NCBI GenBank assembly: GCA_016081115.2
Contig: JABTTQ020002608.1
Location: 744,001-808,000 of the forward strand
Origin: Rehmannia glutinosa
Lineage: Eukaryota > Streptophyta > Magnoliopsida > Lamiales > Orobanchaceae
Direction of reading: 5' to 3'
DNA: 64,000 nt
Program-made: the position numbers and the translations under genes
Part shown: piece by piece, positions 23,351-33,830 of the stretch
Layout of the letters: every line of letters begins with the position of its first letter
Numbering within the stretch: position 1 is the stretch's first letter
The notes under the pieces: generated by a model
Told to the model about the DNA's origin: nothing
The model's database searches: none
Seen by the model: only the letters and a program-made list of their open reading frames with translations

Positions 23351-23711
23351 TTATAAGGCAATGGCTTTGTAGAGAGGGCATAAACTCTTGTTGGTCCCAT
23401 TTTGTGATACGACCAACATGATACTGGGGCGCGATCAACAACATAATCTCTTCTTCTTCATTGCTAATACCACTAGTCGATGGCAATGGTATGGCAGGGA
23501 TAGTACGTGAAATTTTGATGTTTAAAGTATGTGGGTTGCACAACATATGGGAGGGTAGAATGGTAATTTCATCATCAAGCGGGACGACGACATGACCGCG
23601 GCTTCTCCGAACAGGACGTGATGTTGCGTCTCTGTCGTCAATCTCTTCAAGTGGAAATATTGACTCGATAATTTCCAGTTGTGGTTGAACTTCACCAAGA
23701 AGATGAGCCAT
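23351..23711 (-). pseudogene. RING-H2 gene 4b, RING core deleted
   Basis: The start MAHLLGEVQPQLEIIESIFP at 23711 matches the start of RING 5 (MAHLLPQV...SIFPIDEE). The frame stays open through an acidic NEEEEI stretch and then jumps straight to YHVGRITKW. The segment with the first RING ligands (CAVC...LDC) is missing, and the last Cys of the second half is replaced (GR for GC). A two-base deletion after TKW shifts the frame, so CPLC is lost as well. It cannot form a RING. Confidence 0.8.
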
Positions 23712-24399
23712 GGAATTTGTACTTTTAATTTGATGCACATCGGTTCTTAATTCTAACCAATGTTGTCTACGTTAATAATAGGATCTCATGGAATGATGTG
23801 ATTTATAGATGACAAGTTATCATAACCGTGTCCTAATAGGAGAAGAGAAGATATGTTAATAGATGAGAAGTTACCTTAATAATTGTATTCTAATGGAATA
23901 TCCAAAGATTTGTGTATATATGGTAACCCACTAAATATAACACCTACATATTTACATTATTTACATTTTTATTTTAATGATAAAATACTATTTTATAAGT
24001 GGTGGAGACTGTTTAGATTCATTTAAGTTAAGACGTGAAATAAACTTAATTTGAGTTTCTGGATAATGTAAATGAATATTTTAAGATAGTTTTAGGTGTT
24101 AATTTCTATCACACATGAATCTAGCACATTATAAGTGGATTAAGATTAAAATTTATTGGGCTATGGTCAAAATCAGGTCATACCCAAATAACATGAATAA
24201 TAAATATGTTGAGTTAGAGCTAGCTAACATGAAATTACAAAATTAACCTCTTTGACACGATTGTGTTTTTTATTATGTTATTTTTTTTGCAATATTATTG
24301 ATCGATTGGATATATTAATAGTTAGTACAATAATTGAATACACATGTCATTTTAAAATATATTTGTCGTACAACATACATATCATTATATCTATCTATC
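23712..24399 (-). promoter_or_regulatory. RING 4b upstream block
   Basis: Contains, on the reverse strand, AAGGTAACTTCTCATCTAT and box-like CTATTAGGACACGG phrases near 23815-23905. From about 23770 to 24330 it is homologous to 40940-41450 (orphan block near the kinase) and, near 24200-24330, to 51130-51240. It is the duplicated upstream flank of the RING unit. Confidence 0.6.
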
Positions 24400-24708
24400 T
24401 AGTCGATCCCAAAAATTACTCCGCTCCTCCGGATTCATGCTCCGATTGAACTCTTTCGTTGACCGAACAAAAGGGGGGGGGAGGGTTACTCGGCGTGCAT
24501 CTCTCGATGCTCAAGTCGAACTCTATGGAAAGAGAATAATTAAATAATTCATGGTAATGTAGAAGAGAAGAGGATAGAATACCCCATTTATATAAGATTC
24601 TACCAAGTAGAGCCCTAATAGAGTCCATATTCGTATTTGGGCCCATTTCTAATATTGAGGCCCAAATTCTATTGATCCAATTCAATATGGCCAATTTAGG
24701 CCGTATCA
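24400..24708 (-). repeat. LARD 3' LTR
   Basis: Starts TAGTCGATCC (TGG in the other copy) and ends GCCGTATCA. Contains a TTTATATAAGATTC segment that could supply a TATA box on the reverse strand. Confidence 0.85.
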
Positions 24709-25180
24709 ATTAGTCCCCCCACTCTTGTTGTTCACAAAGTGAATTGCAAGAGTAGAATTGTTTCTCATAAAGATATTTTAATAAGTGTTCCAAATCACCA
24801 TCTAACTCGGTTTTCACGATGTGGCTAGAGTAGGTCTTCCGACCTCACTAACCCATCTCTCATGTTGTATCAAAACTAGACAAGCTTTATAGATCAATCA
24901 AGTATATATAGGAGATCATGGGTTGGCAAGTCCCCCAAATCTGAAGACTGATAAATAATTTGTACTAATCAAGTTCATAAAAGATTGTGCTCACAATAAT
25001 TGGACTATTCAAGAAATTCAAGTTGTAATGTGGCTAATAAATAATTTAAGTTATATATAATCACCAAATGTGTCAACAAATCAAGGCATCATCAAAGGAC
25101 TCACAAACAATAGCTACTAAAAATACTTAAATTATTGAAAAATCCGACCCATCAATGGGTTAATGTCAAATAATAATCAA
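24709..25180. other. LARD interior, purine tract side
   Basis: Begins with the purine tract (reverse strand of ATTAGTCCCCCCACTCTTG). A related phrase, TTAGCCCCCCCACTCTTGTA, recurs near 25445-25464, which suggests an internal duplication of the tract. No coding. Confidence 0.6.
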
Positions 25181-25186
25181 TAAACC

Positions 25187-25300
25187 ACGGAATTGATTGT
25201 ATCTCGATTGGTTTGAGCATTTGTAAACCAGGCTATTGACCTGGGATCAAATCCTACCCGTCTCACCCCTATCATGACTTTGTAATTGTACTCAAAAAAA
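25187..25300 (+). mobile_element. tRNA-derived SINE with 15-bp target duplication
   Basis: A 114-bp insertion with an A-box-like TCTCGATTGGTTTGAGCA and a B-box-like GGGATCAAATCC, about 33 bp apart, followed by a short body and an A-rich tail (CTCAAAAAAA). Both sides carry AATAATCAATAAACC (25172-25186 and 25301-25315). Pol III boxes, an A tail and a 15-bp duplication are the SINE signature. The B box deviates from GGTTCAAATCC, and there is no cloverleaf, so it is not a tRNA gene. It lies inside the LARD, so it is younger. Confidence 0.8.
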
Positions 25301-25649
25301 AATAATCAATAAACCCTCTTGAAAAATTAATGTATAATCGATATGTTGGTATAAATCAAGCCATAGCCTACTGCTAATTGACAAGTGAATAGGTCTTTTC
25401 CACGTTTGGAGATATCAATTTTTGGTTCATGCTAAACTAACCAATTAGCCCCCCCACTCTTGTAGCTTATAATATCATGAACTATAAGAGTAGAGTCATT
25501 CTCATCTTTGTCGAATCATGACTTATCTCGATTGAAGTTCCTAACATCGAAGTGTTATTTAATAAGCAATCATATCTCATCAAATTCGTTAAGGGCAACC
25601 GCCCATCAATGTTTGAAGGTCGGATCGAACTTATTACTTATCGGGGGCG

Positions 25650-26310
25650 ATCGCCCATCAAAGTTCATCCGCCTCTACCTCTAAAGCCGTTTAAACCACG
25701 AAATGGCTCAAATGCCTGGCCCAGCTTTTGAAGCCGTTCAAACCAGGCGAGTTGATTCAAGATTCCATCCCCGTAAATAAGTTCATCCGCCCACTTAAGT
25801 ATTTCAAACCAGAAATGGCTCATCTAGCCCAACTTGGCCGCTCAAACCAGACGAGTTCGGGGGCAGTTCCATCGCACGTGAATAAGTTCATCCGCCCACT
25901 TGTAAGTCGTTGTTCAAACCAGAAATGGCTCATCCGCCCGGCCCAAGCCGCTCAAACCATGAGTTTGGGGCAGTTCCATTGCCCGTAAATAAGTTCATCC
26001 GCCCACTCTAAGTCGTTCAAACCAGAAATGGCTCGCCTGGCCCAGCCTTCAAAGTCGTTCAAACCAGACGAGTTTGGGACAGATTCCATCGCCCGCAAAT
26101 AAGTTCATCCGCCTAGCTCTAAGTCGTTCAAATCAGGAAATGGCTTGTCTAGCCTACCTTCTCGGCCGTTCAAACCAGACGAGTTCGGGACAGTTCCATC
26201 GCCCGTGAATAAGTTCATTTGGCCCAGCTTGTAAGCTGTTCAAACCAGGAAATGGCTCGTTTGGCCCGGCCTTCGGCCGCTCAAACCAGACGAGTTCTTC
26301 AAGAAATTCA
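25650..26310. repeat. ~110-bp tandem array inside the LARD
   Basis: About six units, with starts marked by AAGTTCATCCGCC or a close variant near 25660, 25779, 25885, 25991, 26100 and 26208. Each also carries TTCAAACCAGAAATGGCTC and CAAACCAGACGAGTT. The array is GC-richer than its surroundings. Frames opened by it (for example 25728-25988) are repeat artefacts. Confidence 0.85.
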
Positions 26311-28952
26311 TGCCATAATCAAGGCTAATAAACCAAGAAATCCATATGGTGTTAAGAAATGACATCCGCTTCAAAATCAATAAGTGCCTTCAAGAAATCC
26401 ATAGGATTATAAATATCGATCGTGTTCATCAATTTGTAAAGAAATCCCCTTCATCTCCATAAGCTCATAAATAGTGTCTTCTTAGAATAGACTCAAGAAA
26501 TCCAAATTATTATCAAATTAATAAGTGGGATTTGCTTCAATCATAAATGTGTCAAGAAATCTAACTCGATCAACGAGCTCATCAATAAATCCACTTTATC
26601 TCAAATATGCTCATAAATAGTATCTGCTCATAATAAATAATTTGTCAAGAAATCCAACCCGTAATCCACGGCAAATGAATAATAGAATGCTCTTCACAAA
26701 ATCCAAAAATGAAAGCTATTTATATTCAATGAACAATTTAAGAATTTCAACCTGGAATAATATCTTATTTATATAATCAATCACTAATTTGTAAGGAATC
26801 CAACTCAAATCAAGGGTTGGAAAACATGCTCATAATAAATTTATCAAGAAATCGGTGATGCTCAAGAAAATTGCGGCTCTTAATAGAATAAAAAATCCAT
26901 GTCTGATTTTCTAATAATGTATGATTTCAATCATTGTAAAGAAATATACCCTTTTGCTAAATGGTAGCTTTGGAAAATCAAACTCAGCAGCGGGGCCGTA
27001 AGATAATATCTCCCGAGCCCTCCTATTTATCGAATAATAGACTTGAGTTGAAAATTTCTTAATCCAAATCTGTTAGCAAAAGACATTAATTTAGATAAAT
27101 AAAGGATAATTAATCATCATTGTGATAATATCTCATGTAATGCATTTCGGTCTTAATCTATCTAAATGGATTTATTCATAGTAGGCGAATTTGACTTAAA
27201 TAAATTTGCCTTGATATTTAGAGTCCTCCAAACACCTCAAAAGGGGTCATCATTTATGCAAAACTTTAACAATTTCTAATCATACTAGCACAAACATTGC
27301 ATCAAAGAGAACTTTCAAAATCCAGTAATCTATTAAAGCAAGGCTCAAACCAATTTGAATACCCTTATCAGGAAATGCTTACAATGTTTCAAAAGCAAGA
27401 AAGCAGATCTAACATATATAAAAAAAAAAAACAGATTGAATTAACCTGCAATGTAACAAACGTATTCCACTAAATAGTGCAGTGTCTTGACCAATATAAT
27501 ATTCTAGAAAGCATCCTTTTAAATAAGGAATCATTTGAAAAACCAAAAAATATTGGATGCAAAAGACTAAAGTAATAGCACAATGTCAAATGAATTCAAG
27601 TTAAGAGCACTTAGAGAAGTTCTGCTTAGAAATGCATTTCTTTATGTTGTGGGATTTAATTGTGCTCAAAAGTGTAGATCACACTACTAGAAAGAACATC
27701 TATTAAACCAAATTCCAAGTACTCAAAATAGGGGTGGAGCCTGGATCATGAACCCAGAAAGTAGACTTGTGTCACCAGTCCATCGAAACAGCACGACGAT
27801 AAAAACCAACAATATTAATAAAATAACCAACCTGATTGATCTGATAATCTTCCAGATCCGATGTATCTCGAGTATAAATTACGACTCCAAACTATACTGT
27901 CATAGCCTCTGGTGGCTAAAAATGGGATTTGTGGATAATCATCATCCATGCTAAGGCCTTTCATCCAATAGGATACTTCTCTGTTCATCCTCTATATGCC
28001 GTCTTACCGCATACGAGAATGTGTATTTTCTCAGAAAATTAATGATTAAATACGTTCAGAAAAAATCAGAGTACAATCCACTCTACTCGGATTCTTTGCG
28101 CCACATTTCTCATTTTCATTCGTCAATCCATACAAGTGATTGAATTTCTACCGGGCATATCATCTGGTGTATATATGTATATATACTCACACACACAAAA
28201 CCATATATTTCAGAGTTCGTAAGAATTTATATTGCAATAGCAAGTAAGATATGGTGGCTCCATTTTGTGATGACGAATACGTGAATTTGCACATTCTTAT
28301 GCATCAAAATAATTACTCCAATTAAGCGTAGACATGAGAAATTTATGAGATCTTACTCAAATTACATAAGATGCGAAATGTCATATTCTGCAAGTCAATA
28401 AATCAGTTTGCTTCCAGTATAACAAGAACACATAGATAACTACCGTTACATGTTCATACTGATTTTCTCTTTTATACATTTTATCGAACACCTTCGTGGC
28501 ATCATTTCAAATGCTCTCAAAACTACTATCGGGTTAGCCGACGTACCTGGGGTGTTATGAGCGATCCGATCCCAAATGTCTGCGCCAACAATTGAAGAGT
28601 GGCCGAGCACAGTGAAGACCCACTCGCAAAGAGCCTGTGCGTGCGAACGGTAGGAGATAGAATCCTGGTCGTGAACAGAAAATAAACCCACTCCAATCAA
28701 CAAGGTCGAGCATAGGACGTCCAGTCCAGCAACCCATCGGGGATAAGCAAGGGGCATCGACAATTTCTAGGGCTTTATCAGGACGAAATCTGAAATCTGA
28801 GTTGCGAGATCCAGTTTTCTAGACCCCTGCTACTTTCATCCTCAATCAATAGTCATATGGAGTCACTGCCGGTAGCTAACAAATATTCCATTACTTTTAG
28901 ATCAATTTTCTTCACTCACGTCTTAACTTGATTCTCCACATACGGCGCCAAT
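26311..28952. other. LARD interior, remainder
   Basis: From 26310 to 26900 a short phrase (TCAAGAAATCCAA and variants) recurs at irregular spacing. Beyond this the sequence is AT-rich without a gene. A 100-residue open stretch on the reverse strand (28446-28763) has no recognisable domain. The primer site lies at 28936-28953. Confidence 0.6.
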
Positions 28953-29258
28953 TGGTCGATCCCAAAAATTACTTCGCTCCTCCGGATTCAAGCTCCGACT
29001 GAACTCATTCGTTGACCTGCACAAAAGGGGAGCCGGAGGATTACTTTCTGGCACCCTCTCCGACGCAAGTCGAACTCATGGAAAGAGAATAATTAAATAA
29101 TTCATGGTAATGAAGAGAAGATGATATAATACTCCCTTTATATAAGATTCTACCAAGTAGAGCCCTAATAGAGTCCATATTCGTATTTGGGCCCATTTCT
29201 AATATTGAGGCCCAAATTCTATTAATCCAATTCAATAGGGCCAATTGAGGCCGTATCA
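28953..29258 (-). repeat. LARD 5' LTR
   Basis: 306 bp, starts TGGTCGATCC and ends GCCGTATCA; direct repeat of 24400-24708. Confidence 0.85.
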
Positions 29259-29263
29259 CTATC

Positions 29264-29850
29264 TATATTGTAAAATTTTAAAATATACCCACTCACTTTT
29301 AAGAACGAAAATACCCCAAGATTTTTTTTTTAATTTTCATTAAAACGTTAAGTTTTAATTAGAATTATTAAATTTAAAAAAATAATCAAGAAATAACTTA
29401 TCATTATTTAAATTAAAGTATTAATTGTAAAAAATAAAATAAAATAATTTTTGTTTTAAATTCGATCAAAAAACTAATTAAAAATTAATAAATTAATAAA
29501 AAAATGCTATAATTTTCTTATTTACTATTTTAATTTTAATTTTTAAATTATTTAATTTTCATGTTAATTTTAAATTAGTTAACTAAACTAATATTTCTTT
29601 TTGATTAATTAAATATCAATTTATGTTTTCTAATTTACTAATTTAATGTAATTAATTTTATTTTTTCTATAAAAACAATAATATTTTTAGAAACTTCTTT
29701 TTATTTTTTATTGATTAAATTAATTAAAATCTAATTGATTTTATAATTTAAATAAGTATACCAAAAATCCAGTTTGAGTAAACTTATGTTTCTTGTGGGC
29801 ATTTTCGTTCTTAAAGGTGAATATGTACCAATTTATAAAAAAATGTAAAG
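29264..29850. mobile_element. AT-rich MITE-like inverted repeat element
   Basis: CACTTTTAAGAACGAAAATA near 29294 and its inverted counterpart ATTTTCGTTCTTAAAGGTGA near 29800 form terminal inverted repeats of at least 20 bp. The interior is almost pure A/T. The exact ends are unclear because the LARD inserted close to or into the left end. Confidence 0.5.
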
Positions 29851-30282
29851 TATGTGTACTAAATTGGTAACTCAGAAATATTAGGTATCAAACCAACAAA
29901 GTGCCTATACGTCGGAGCTAAAATAATCAATAACCCAACAATAAAATACGCTGAAGCATTTTCAGTAATATGCTCGTGAAGTTTTCTGTTGCTAAACTCT
30001 TGTGAATATGCTAATCCAAACCGTGATCGACAATACATCCAGCTCCAGATAATTGCATGCTCATAGAGCACTGATTCAACTATTTCAAAACAAAAAAAAA
30101 TGTTTAATGTAATTTTGTACACATTCAAATATTTCATACAATCAAATTAAAAATATAAAACAGAAATTTTGAAAAAATAAAAATGCATTCTCCAATATCT
30201 ACAATAACTTTCATTTTTTTTTTACTATTGCAAACAATAAAACAGTAAAACGAAAAGCCATAACGTTCTATATCTATTAAAG
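29851..30282. other. 3' flank of RING 5
   Basis: AT-rich. The reverse strand is open for 92 residues at 29859-30137, but the product matches nothing I recognise. Confidence 0.5.
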
Positions 30283-31808
30283 TTAATTTTCTAAACTTTG
30301 AATCTTGATTATCCTTCCTTCCCATGATCGTCCCAGTGCAGTGGATTTGCAGATGGGGCAAAAATTCTTCTTCGTGAGCCATTTTCTGATGCAACATATA
30401 TGATACTCGTGGCGGCAATCAAGAACTCCGATCATCTCATCACTATTTTCCTGGCCACTATCATCCAGGCAAATTGCGCAAACTTTATCCTCCTCTTTAT
30501 TTTCTGGACATGGTTTCCTCGTTTCCAACAACTTTTCTATAATTTCGTCAGAGAGACCGGCAGACACTACTTCCTCATTATCTTCAATTCGACTAAGAAT
30601 CATCGTATCTTCTTCTTCTTCTTCTTCTTCGACGTTCGCCACTCAATATTATTACTTTGTTGGCCGCTGCCGCTGGTTAATAGCATGCCAGGATAGTAGT
30701 AAGTATCTTCAAGCAGCGTGAAATCTTCATATCCATAATAAGTGTCCGGCTGCCATGCACTGAAAGATGGGATGGGTGGATTAATGGTAATCTCTTCTAG
30801 GCCCGGACTTGAGGGCATACCCAACAAGCCGGTGCCTAGGGCCCCAAAAATTTAGGGGCCCATTTTTTAGGGATAATTACAAAAAAGCCCGTAAGGTTCG
30901 GGCTAATTACAAAAATATCAAGAAATTTTTGGAAATTTAAAAAAAAACATTATTTAGGTTTGATGCGTCTTACATTTTCCTCGTTCATATGAAAAAGGTA
31001 TTTCAAAATCTCCCCCTACGTTTATGAAAACATTACAATCAACCCCTTACATTTAATACACAATCAGACCTTAAGGTCTTTTGAGGCCCCAATTTTTTTA
31101 AATGGTTAAGTATATAAACCATACCCTTTACACACACAACACCAAAAAGAAAAAAAAACGGAACATCAACATGAAGCCTAACATTGTGAAAAATGAGAAA
31201 CATTCACTCGAATGTGAGGTACATACAAACCCAACTCAAAATATTTCCTGAAAATGACAATGAGAATTTTAGTTTATAATGATCATTAAATTCATATAAA
31301 TACTTTCATAAAATTCTTATAAATAATGACAATTTTTAGGAATATTCTTGCTATGGATTCTGATTTATTTTTTTCGTTGTCTTAATACTCTTCATTTTGC
31401 CTTTTTTTTTAACTTTGGCTTAATTTTGCTCTTTCATTTAATTGATTTAGTTAGCAGTCTGATTTATGACCTAAGCAATGATTTTGTTTATTTGTTTATG
31501 ATTTACGAGTATTGGATTAACTTGGGGGTGACATAGTTATTTTGTGCAACTGAATTTTAATTTTGTCTTTGTTGTTGTTAGAAATATTGTGGAATTAGTA
31601 TTATAATTGATTTTTCGGGCCCTTGATTTATCGTAATATTTTAAGAAAAAAGAAGCCGCTATAAGAGCTAATTTTGATAATCCCGCTTAGGTCCGGCCCT
31701 GATCTCTTCATCAATCGGGAATATAGACCTACTAATTTCCGGCGGTGGAGGAAGGCGGACGGGACCAAATGCGGCGGGGGCGTGAACTTGAGGAAGAAGA
31801 TGAGCCAT
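30283..31808 (-). pseudogene. RING-H2 gene 5, split by a hAT-like element
   Basis: The ATG at 31808 starts MAHLLPQVHAP and continues to FPIDEE, where a 904-bp insertion begins. After the insertion and one copy of its target duplication, the same frame resumes as ITINPPIPSFSAWQPDTY. A second lesion, a frame change near 30640, separates this part from an acidic EEEEEEED run and the RING. The RING itself is complete: CAIC, CRHEYHICC and CPIC, preceded by ETRKPCPENKEEDKV. A short protein could start at the ATG at 30601-30603. The upstream open frame reaching 30642 has no ATG, so I do not use it. The element insertion inactivates the full-length gene. Confidence 0.8.
30798..31701. mobile_element. 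hAT-like non-autonomous element in RING 5
   Basis: 904 bp, flanked by the perfect 8-mer ATCTCTTC (30790-30797 and 31702-31709). The left end reads TAGGCCCGGACTTGAG and the reverse complement of the right end CAGGGCCGGACCTAAG, a degenerate inverted repeat. An 8-bp duplication and CAGGG-type ends fit hAT. The left part contains a GGGCCCC...GGGGCCC palindrome; the rest is AT-rich and non-coding. Confidence 0.8.
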
Positions 31809-31990
31809 GGAAATTTGGAAACTAAAACTTGATTCAAAATGATTAATAATGTTCATAGGAATTAGGATGGATCTAAAGCCATATATATAGTTATAGACCA
31901 AAAAGTTACCTTTGTTGAATCCTAATGGGATAAAGTAACCTTAGTTGAGTCCTAATGGGATATGGAAAAAAAAAAATGTATATATTGTAA
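31809..31990 (-). promoter_or_regulatory. RING gene 5 promoter region
   Basis: On the reverse strand, TTTCCATATCCCATTAGGA, AACTAAGGTTACTTTATCCC, ATTAGGATTCAACAAAGG then TAACTTTTTGG precede the TATA box TCTATAACTATATATATGG (31879-31897). The box-plus-AAGGTAAC unit is present twice in tandem. This block is the closest relative of the kinase upstream region (40760-40920). Confidence 0.75.
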
Positions 31991-32623
31991 GTGGTAACAC
32001 GGAAAATCTGAACATATCGTTAAGGAAACTAATAAATGCAAGTCTTGTTGTCCTACTAATAATAAAAGTCAATAAAATGAATCTTTTGCCCTTTTTTTTT
32101 GATCGGTTTCGCTCTTTGGGTTCTTTTATTACCCATTTTTCACAATCTTCCGTGTTTTTCCTTTTTTTTTTTTTTTAATAATCGTTGTTACACAATGGTG
32201 ATTGACTAAACCAATTTAATTTGCTAATAGTCAACCGTTCAATTGTTGATCTAACATTTCTAATTAAAATAGATTAGAGGAAATTACACAAAATACCATT
32301 AATTTTTAAAAAAAAAGTCAAAATATCATCTCATGACAAATATACCTCACCCGGTACCTACATATGGCAAAAATATCCTACCGGCTCTTACCTCTTCACA
32401 TTTTAACCACCTTCTTCAGTTTTTTACGTTCTAAAGCTAGGGTAAATATTTTTGTGCACGTTATCACCGAATCTCATACCAAATTCGTCCCCGATTTTTT
32501 TGCTACTCCTACAGTTGATCGTGGCCACGTTCCTTACCTTTTTTTTTCAGTTTCAATCATTCCAGGTCCCTCACGTTCCCTGTTTGTGTAACTTCTTGGA
32601 ACCTCTAGTTTTGTTAGTTGTTT
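31991..32623. other. Upstream flank shared with the kinase/LINE region
   Basis: 31991-32080 matches 40860-40920, and 32180-32290 (TTACACAATGGTGATTGACT and GTTGATCTAACATTTCTAAT) matches 48640-48730. The duplicated block therefore continues on the far side of the LINE. No gene. Confidence 0.65.
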
Positions 32624-33830
32624 TAATGGCTCCTAAAAACTCTCCTCATAAAAGGATATTGAGAAGTTCTTCGAAGTTGGAAGCACCAGGTTCATCGAAA
32701 AAGAGGAAATTTCAGAAGGGTGTTGCTGGCTCAATGGCTTCGAAGAAAAGAAAAGTGGAAAAGATGGTTGAGGACGAAGCAGTTTAATTAGATGTTAAAT
32801 CGCCATCCAAAACTGTGAAATCGAAGGTTGGTGTTAAAGCTACCGGAAAGAAGAAGGTTACTTTTGAAGAAACGGATGTTGCTGAGGTATGAGTTTTGTG
32901 TATTCTTTTTATTCTTATTTTGTGATTTGTAGTTTTTTGTTTGTGTTTGATGTTGTTTCTTATTTGTTTCTGTTATGTTTCATATGTTCTTTTATGTATT
33001 TTAGTTGAAGTGGTTGTTGATTTTGTGTTTCTGTTTGTTTCATTGTTGTTTCTAGAGTTTCAAATATGTTATTGACCCTGCTGATTGGTTTACTGCTCGA
33101 GTAAATACTGCATTCTCATTTGATGTTATTAATAATATAAAGAAAATTTTAACCGAAACCCAACTCGAGGCATTCAAGAATACATGTTTTGGATATTTCT
33201 TGGACTTGAAAGAGGTTGATTTCCATAATCAGCTTGTCCATTCGTTGTTGAAACGTCAAGTCGACCACTTGAAGAAGGACGAAATTGTTGTGTCTGTGGG
33301 TGGAAAGTTATTGAGGTTTGGAGTGGGAGAGTTTGCTATAGCGACCAGTCTTAATTGTGTTGGTGATAGGCCTTTATTGTCGGGGGATGTTCGTGGCTCT
33401 GTTATTTTTCAAAAGTATTTTGCTAGCACAAGTAAGTTCAATAGGCAATCCATTGAGAAATTTTTTTAATGCGTGTTTGGGGTGATGAGGATCTTGATGT
33501 CCTGAAATTGGCTTTACTGTATTTTCTCCATATTTTTCTTTTTACTTCTACGGGTAGTTCGGTTGAGATGTCATTTTTGAGATGGTGGACAAGGATATGT
33601 ATGTGTTTGACACATATCCATGGGGTGGGAGTTGTTTGATGTTACTATTGTGAGTTGAGGCAGCAAATTTTGTATAGAAACAAACTTCAAGGTGAGAAGA
33701 ATCTTGGTGAGAAACGTACAAAATTTTACAGAATTCAAGGATTTTCGTTGGCATTCCAGATTTGGTTCTATGTGTGTTGCCCAAAGGTGAATGGAAAGTT
33801 TTGTGCTCGTGTTAATTGTGAGGTCTCAAG
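32624..33830 (+). pseudogene. Ulp1-type MULE gene remnant (DUF1985)
   Basis: The ATG at 32624 starts a basic, Lys/Ser-rich N-terminus (MAPKNSPHKRILRSSSKLEA) that meets an in-frame stop at about 32786. A likely intron runs from GTATGAGTTT (32888) to TTTCTAG (about 33054). The next exon contains a block typical, as I recall, of DUF1985: FGYFLDL, QLVHSLLKRQV, GGKLLRFGVGEFAIATSLNC. Frame breaks follow, then YRIQGFSLAFQIWFYVCCPK. DUF1985 is found mainly in plant Mutator-like elements that carry a Ulp1 protease gene. The protease part is absent and no inverted repeats were identified. Confidence 0.65.

Larger units (their letters stand above)
24400..29258 (-). mobile_element. LARD-like non-coding LTR retrotransposon
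   Basis: Direct repeats of 309 and 306 bp (24400-24708 and 28953-29258) bracket 4.2 kb. The flanks CTATC (24395-24399 and 29259-29263) are a perfect 5-bp target duplication. On the reverse strand AGAGTGGGGGGACTAAT is the purine tract beside the left LTR, and TTGGCGCCGTATGTGGAG is the primer site beside the right LTR. A TGGCGCC primer site is typical of several Ty3/gypsy lineages and differs from the Met type in the other elements here. No gag or pol motif is visible, so it must have moved in trans. Confidence 0.85.

Noticed and set aside
25187..25300. tRNA gene
   Set aside because: Pol III-like boxes are present, but there is no acceptor stem or cloverleaf; the A tail and target duplication point to a SINE.
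25650..26310. CRISPR-like array
   Set aside because: Units are about 110 bp, degenerate and inside a plant retroelement; there are no short exact repeats with unique spacers.
28446..28763. About 100-residue open frame in the LARD
   Set aside because: No recognisable domain, no ATG at the frame start, and it lies just inside the primer site of a non-coding element.
29859..30137. 92-codon open frame on the reverse strand
   Set aside because: No motif recognised; it lies in the AT-rich 3' flank of RING 5.
30604..30642. Start of RING 5 short form at 30642
   Set aside because: The codon there is GTG, not ATG, and the segment is a frameshifted part of the longer gene.
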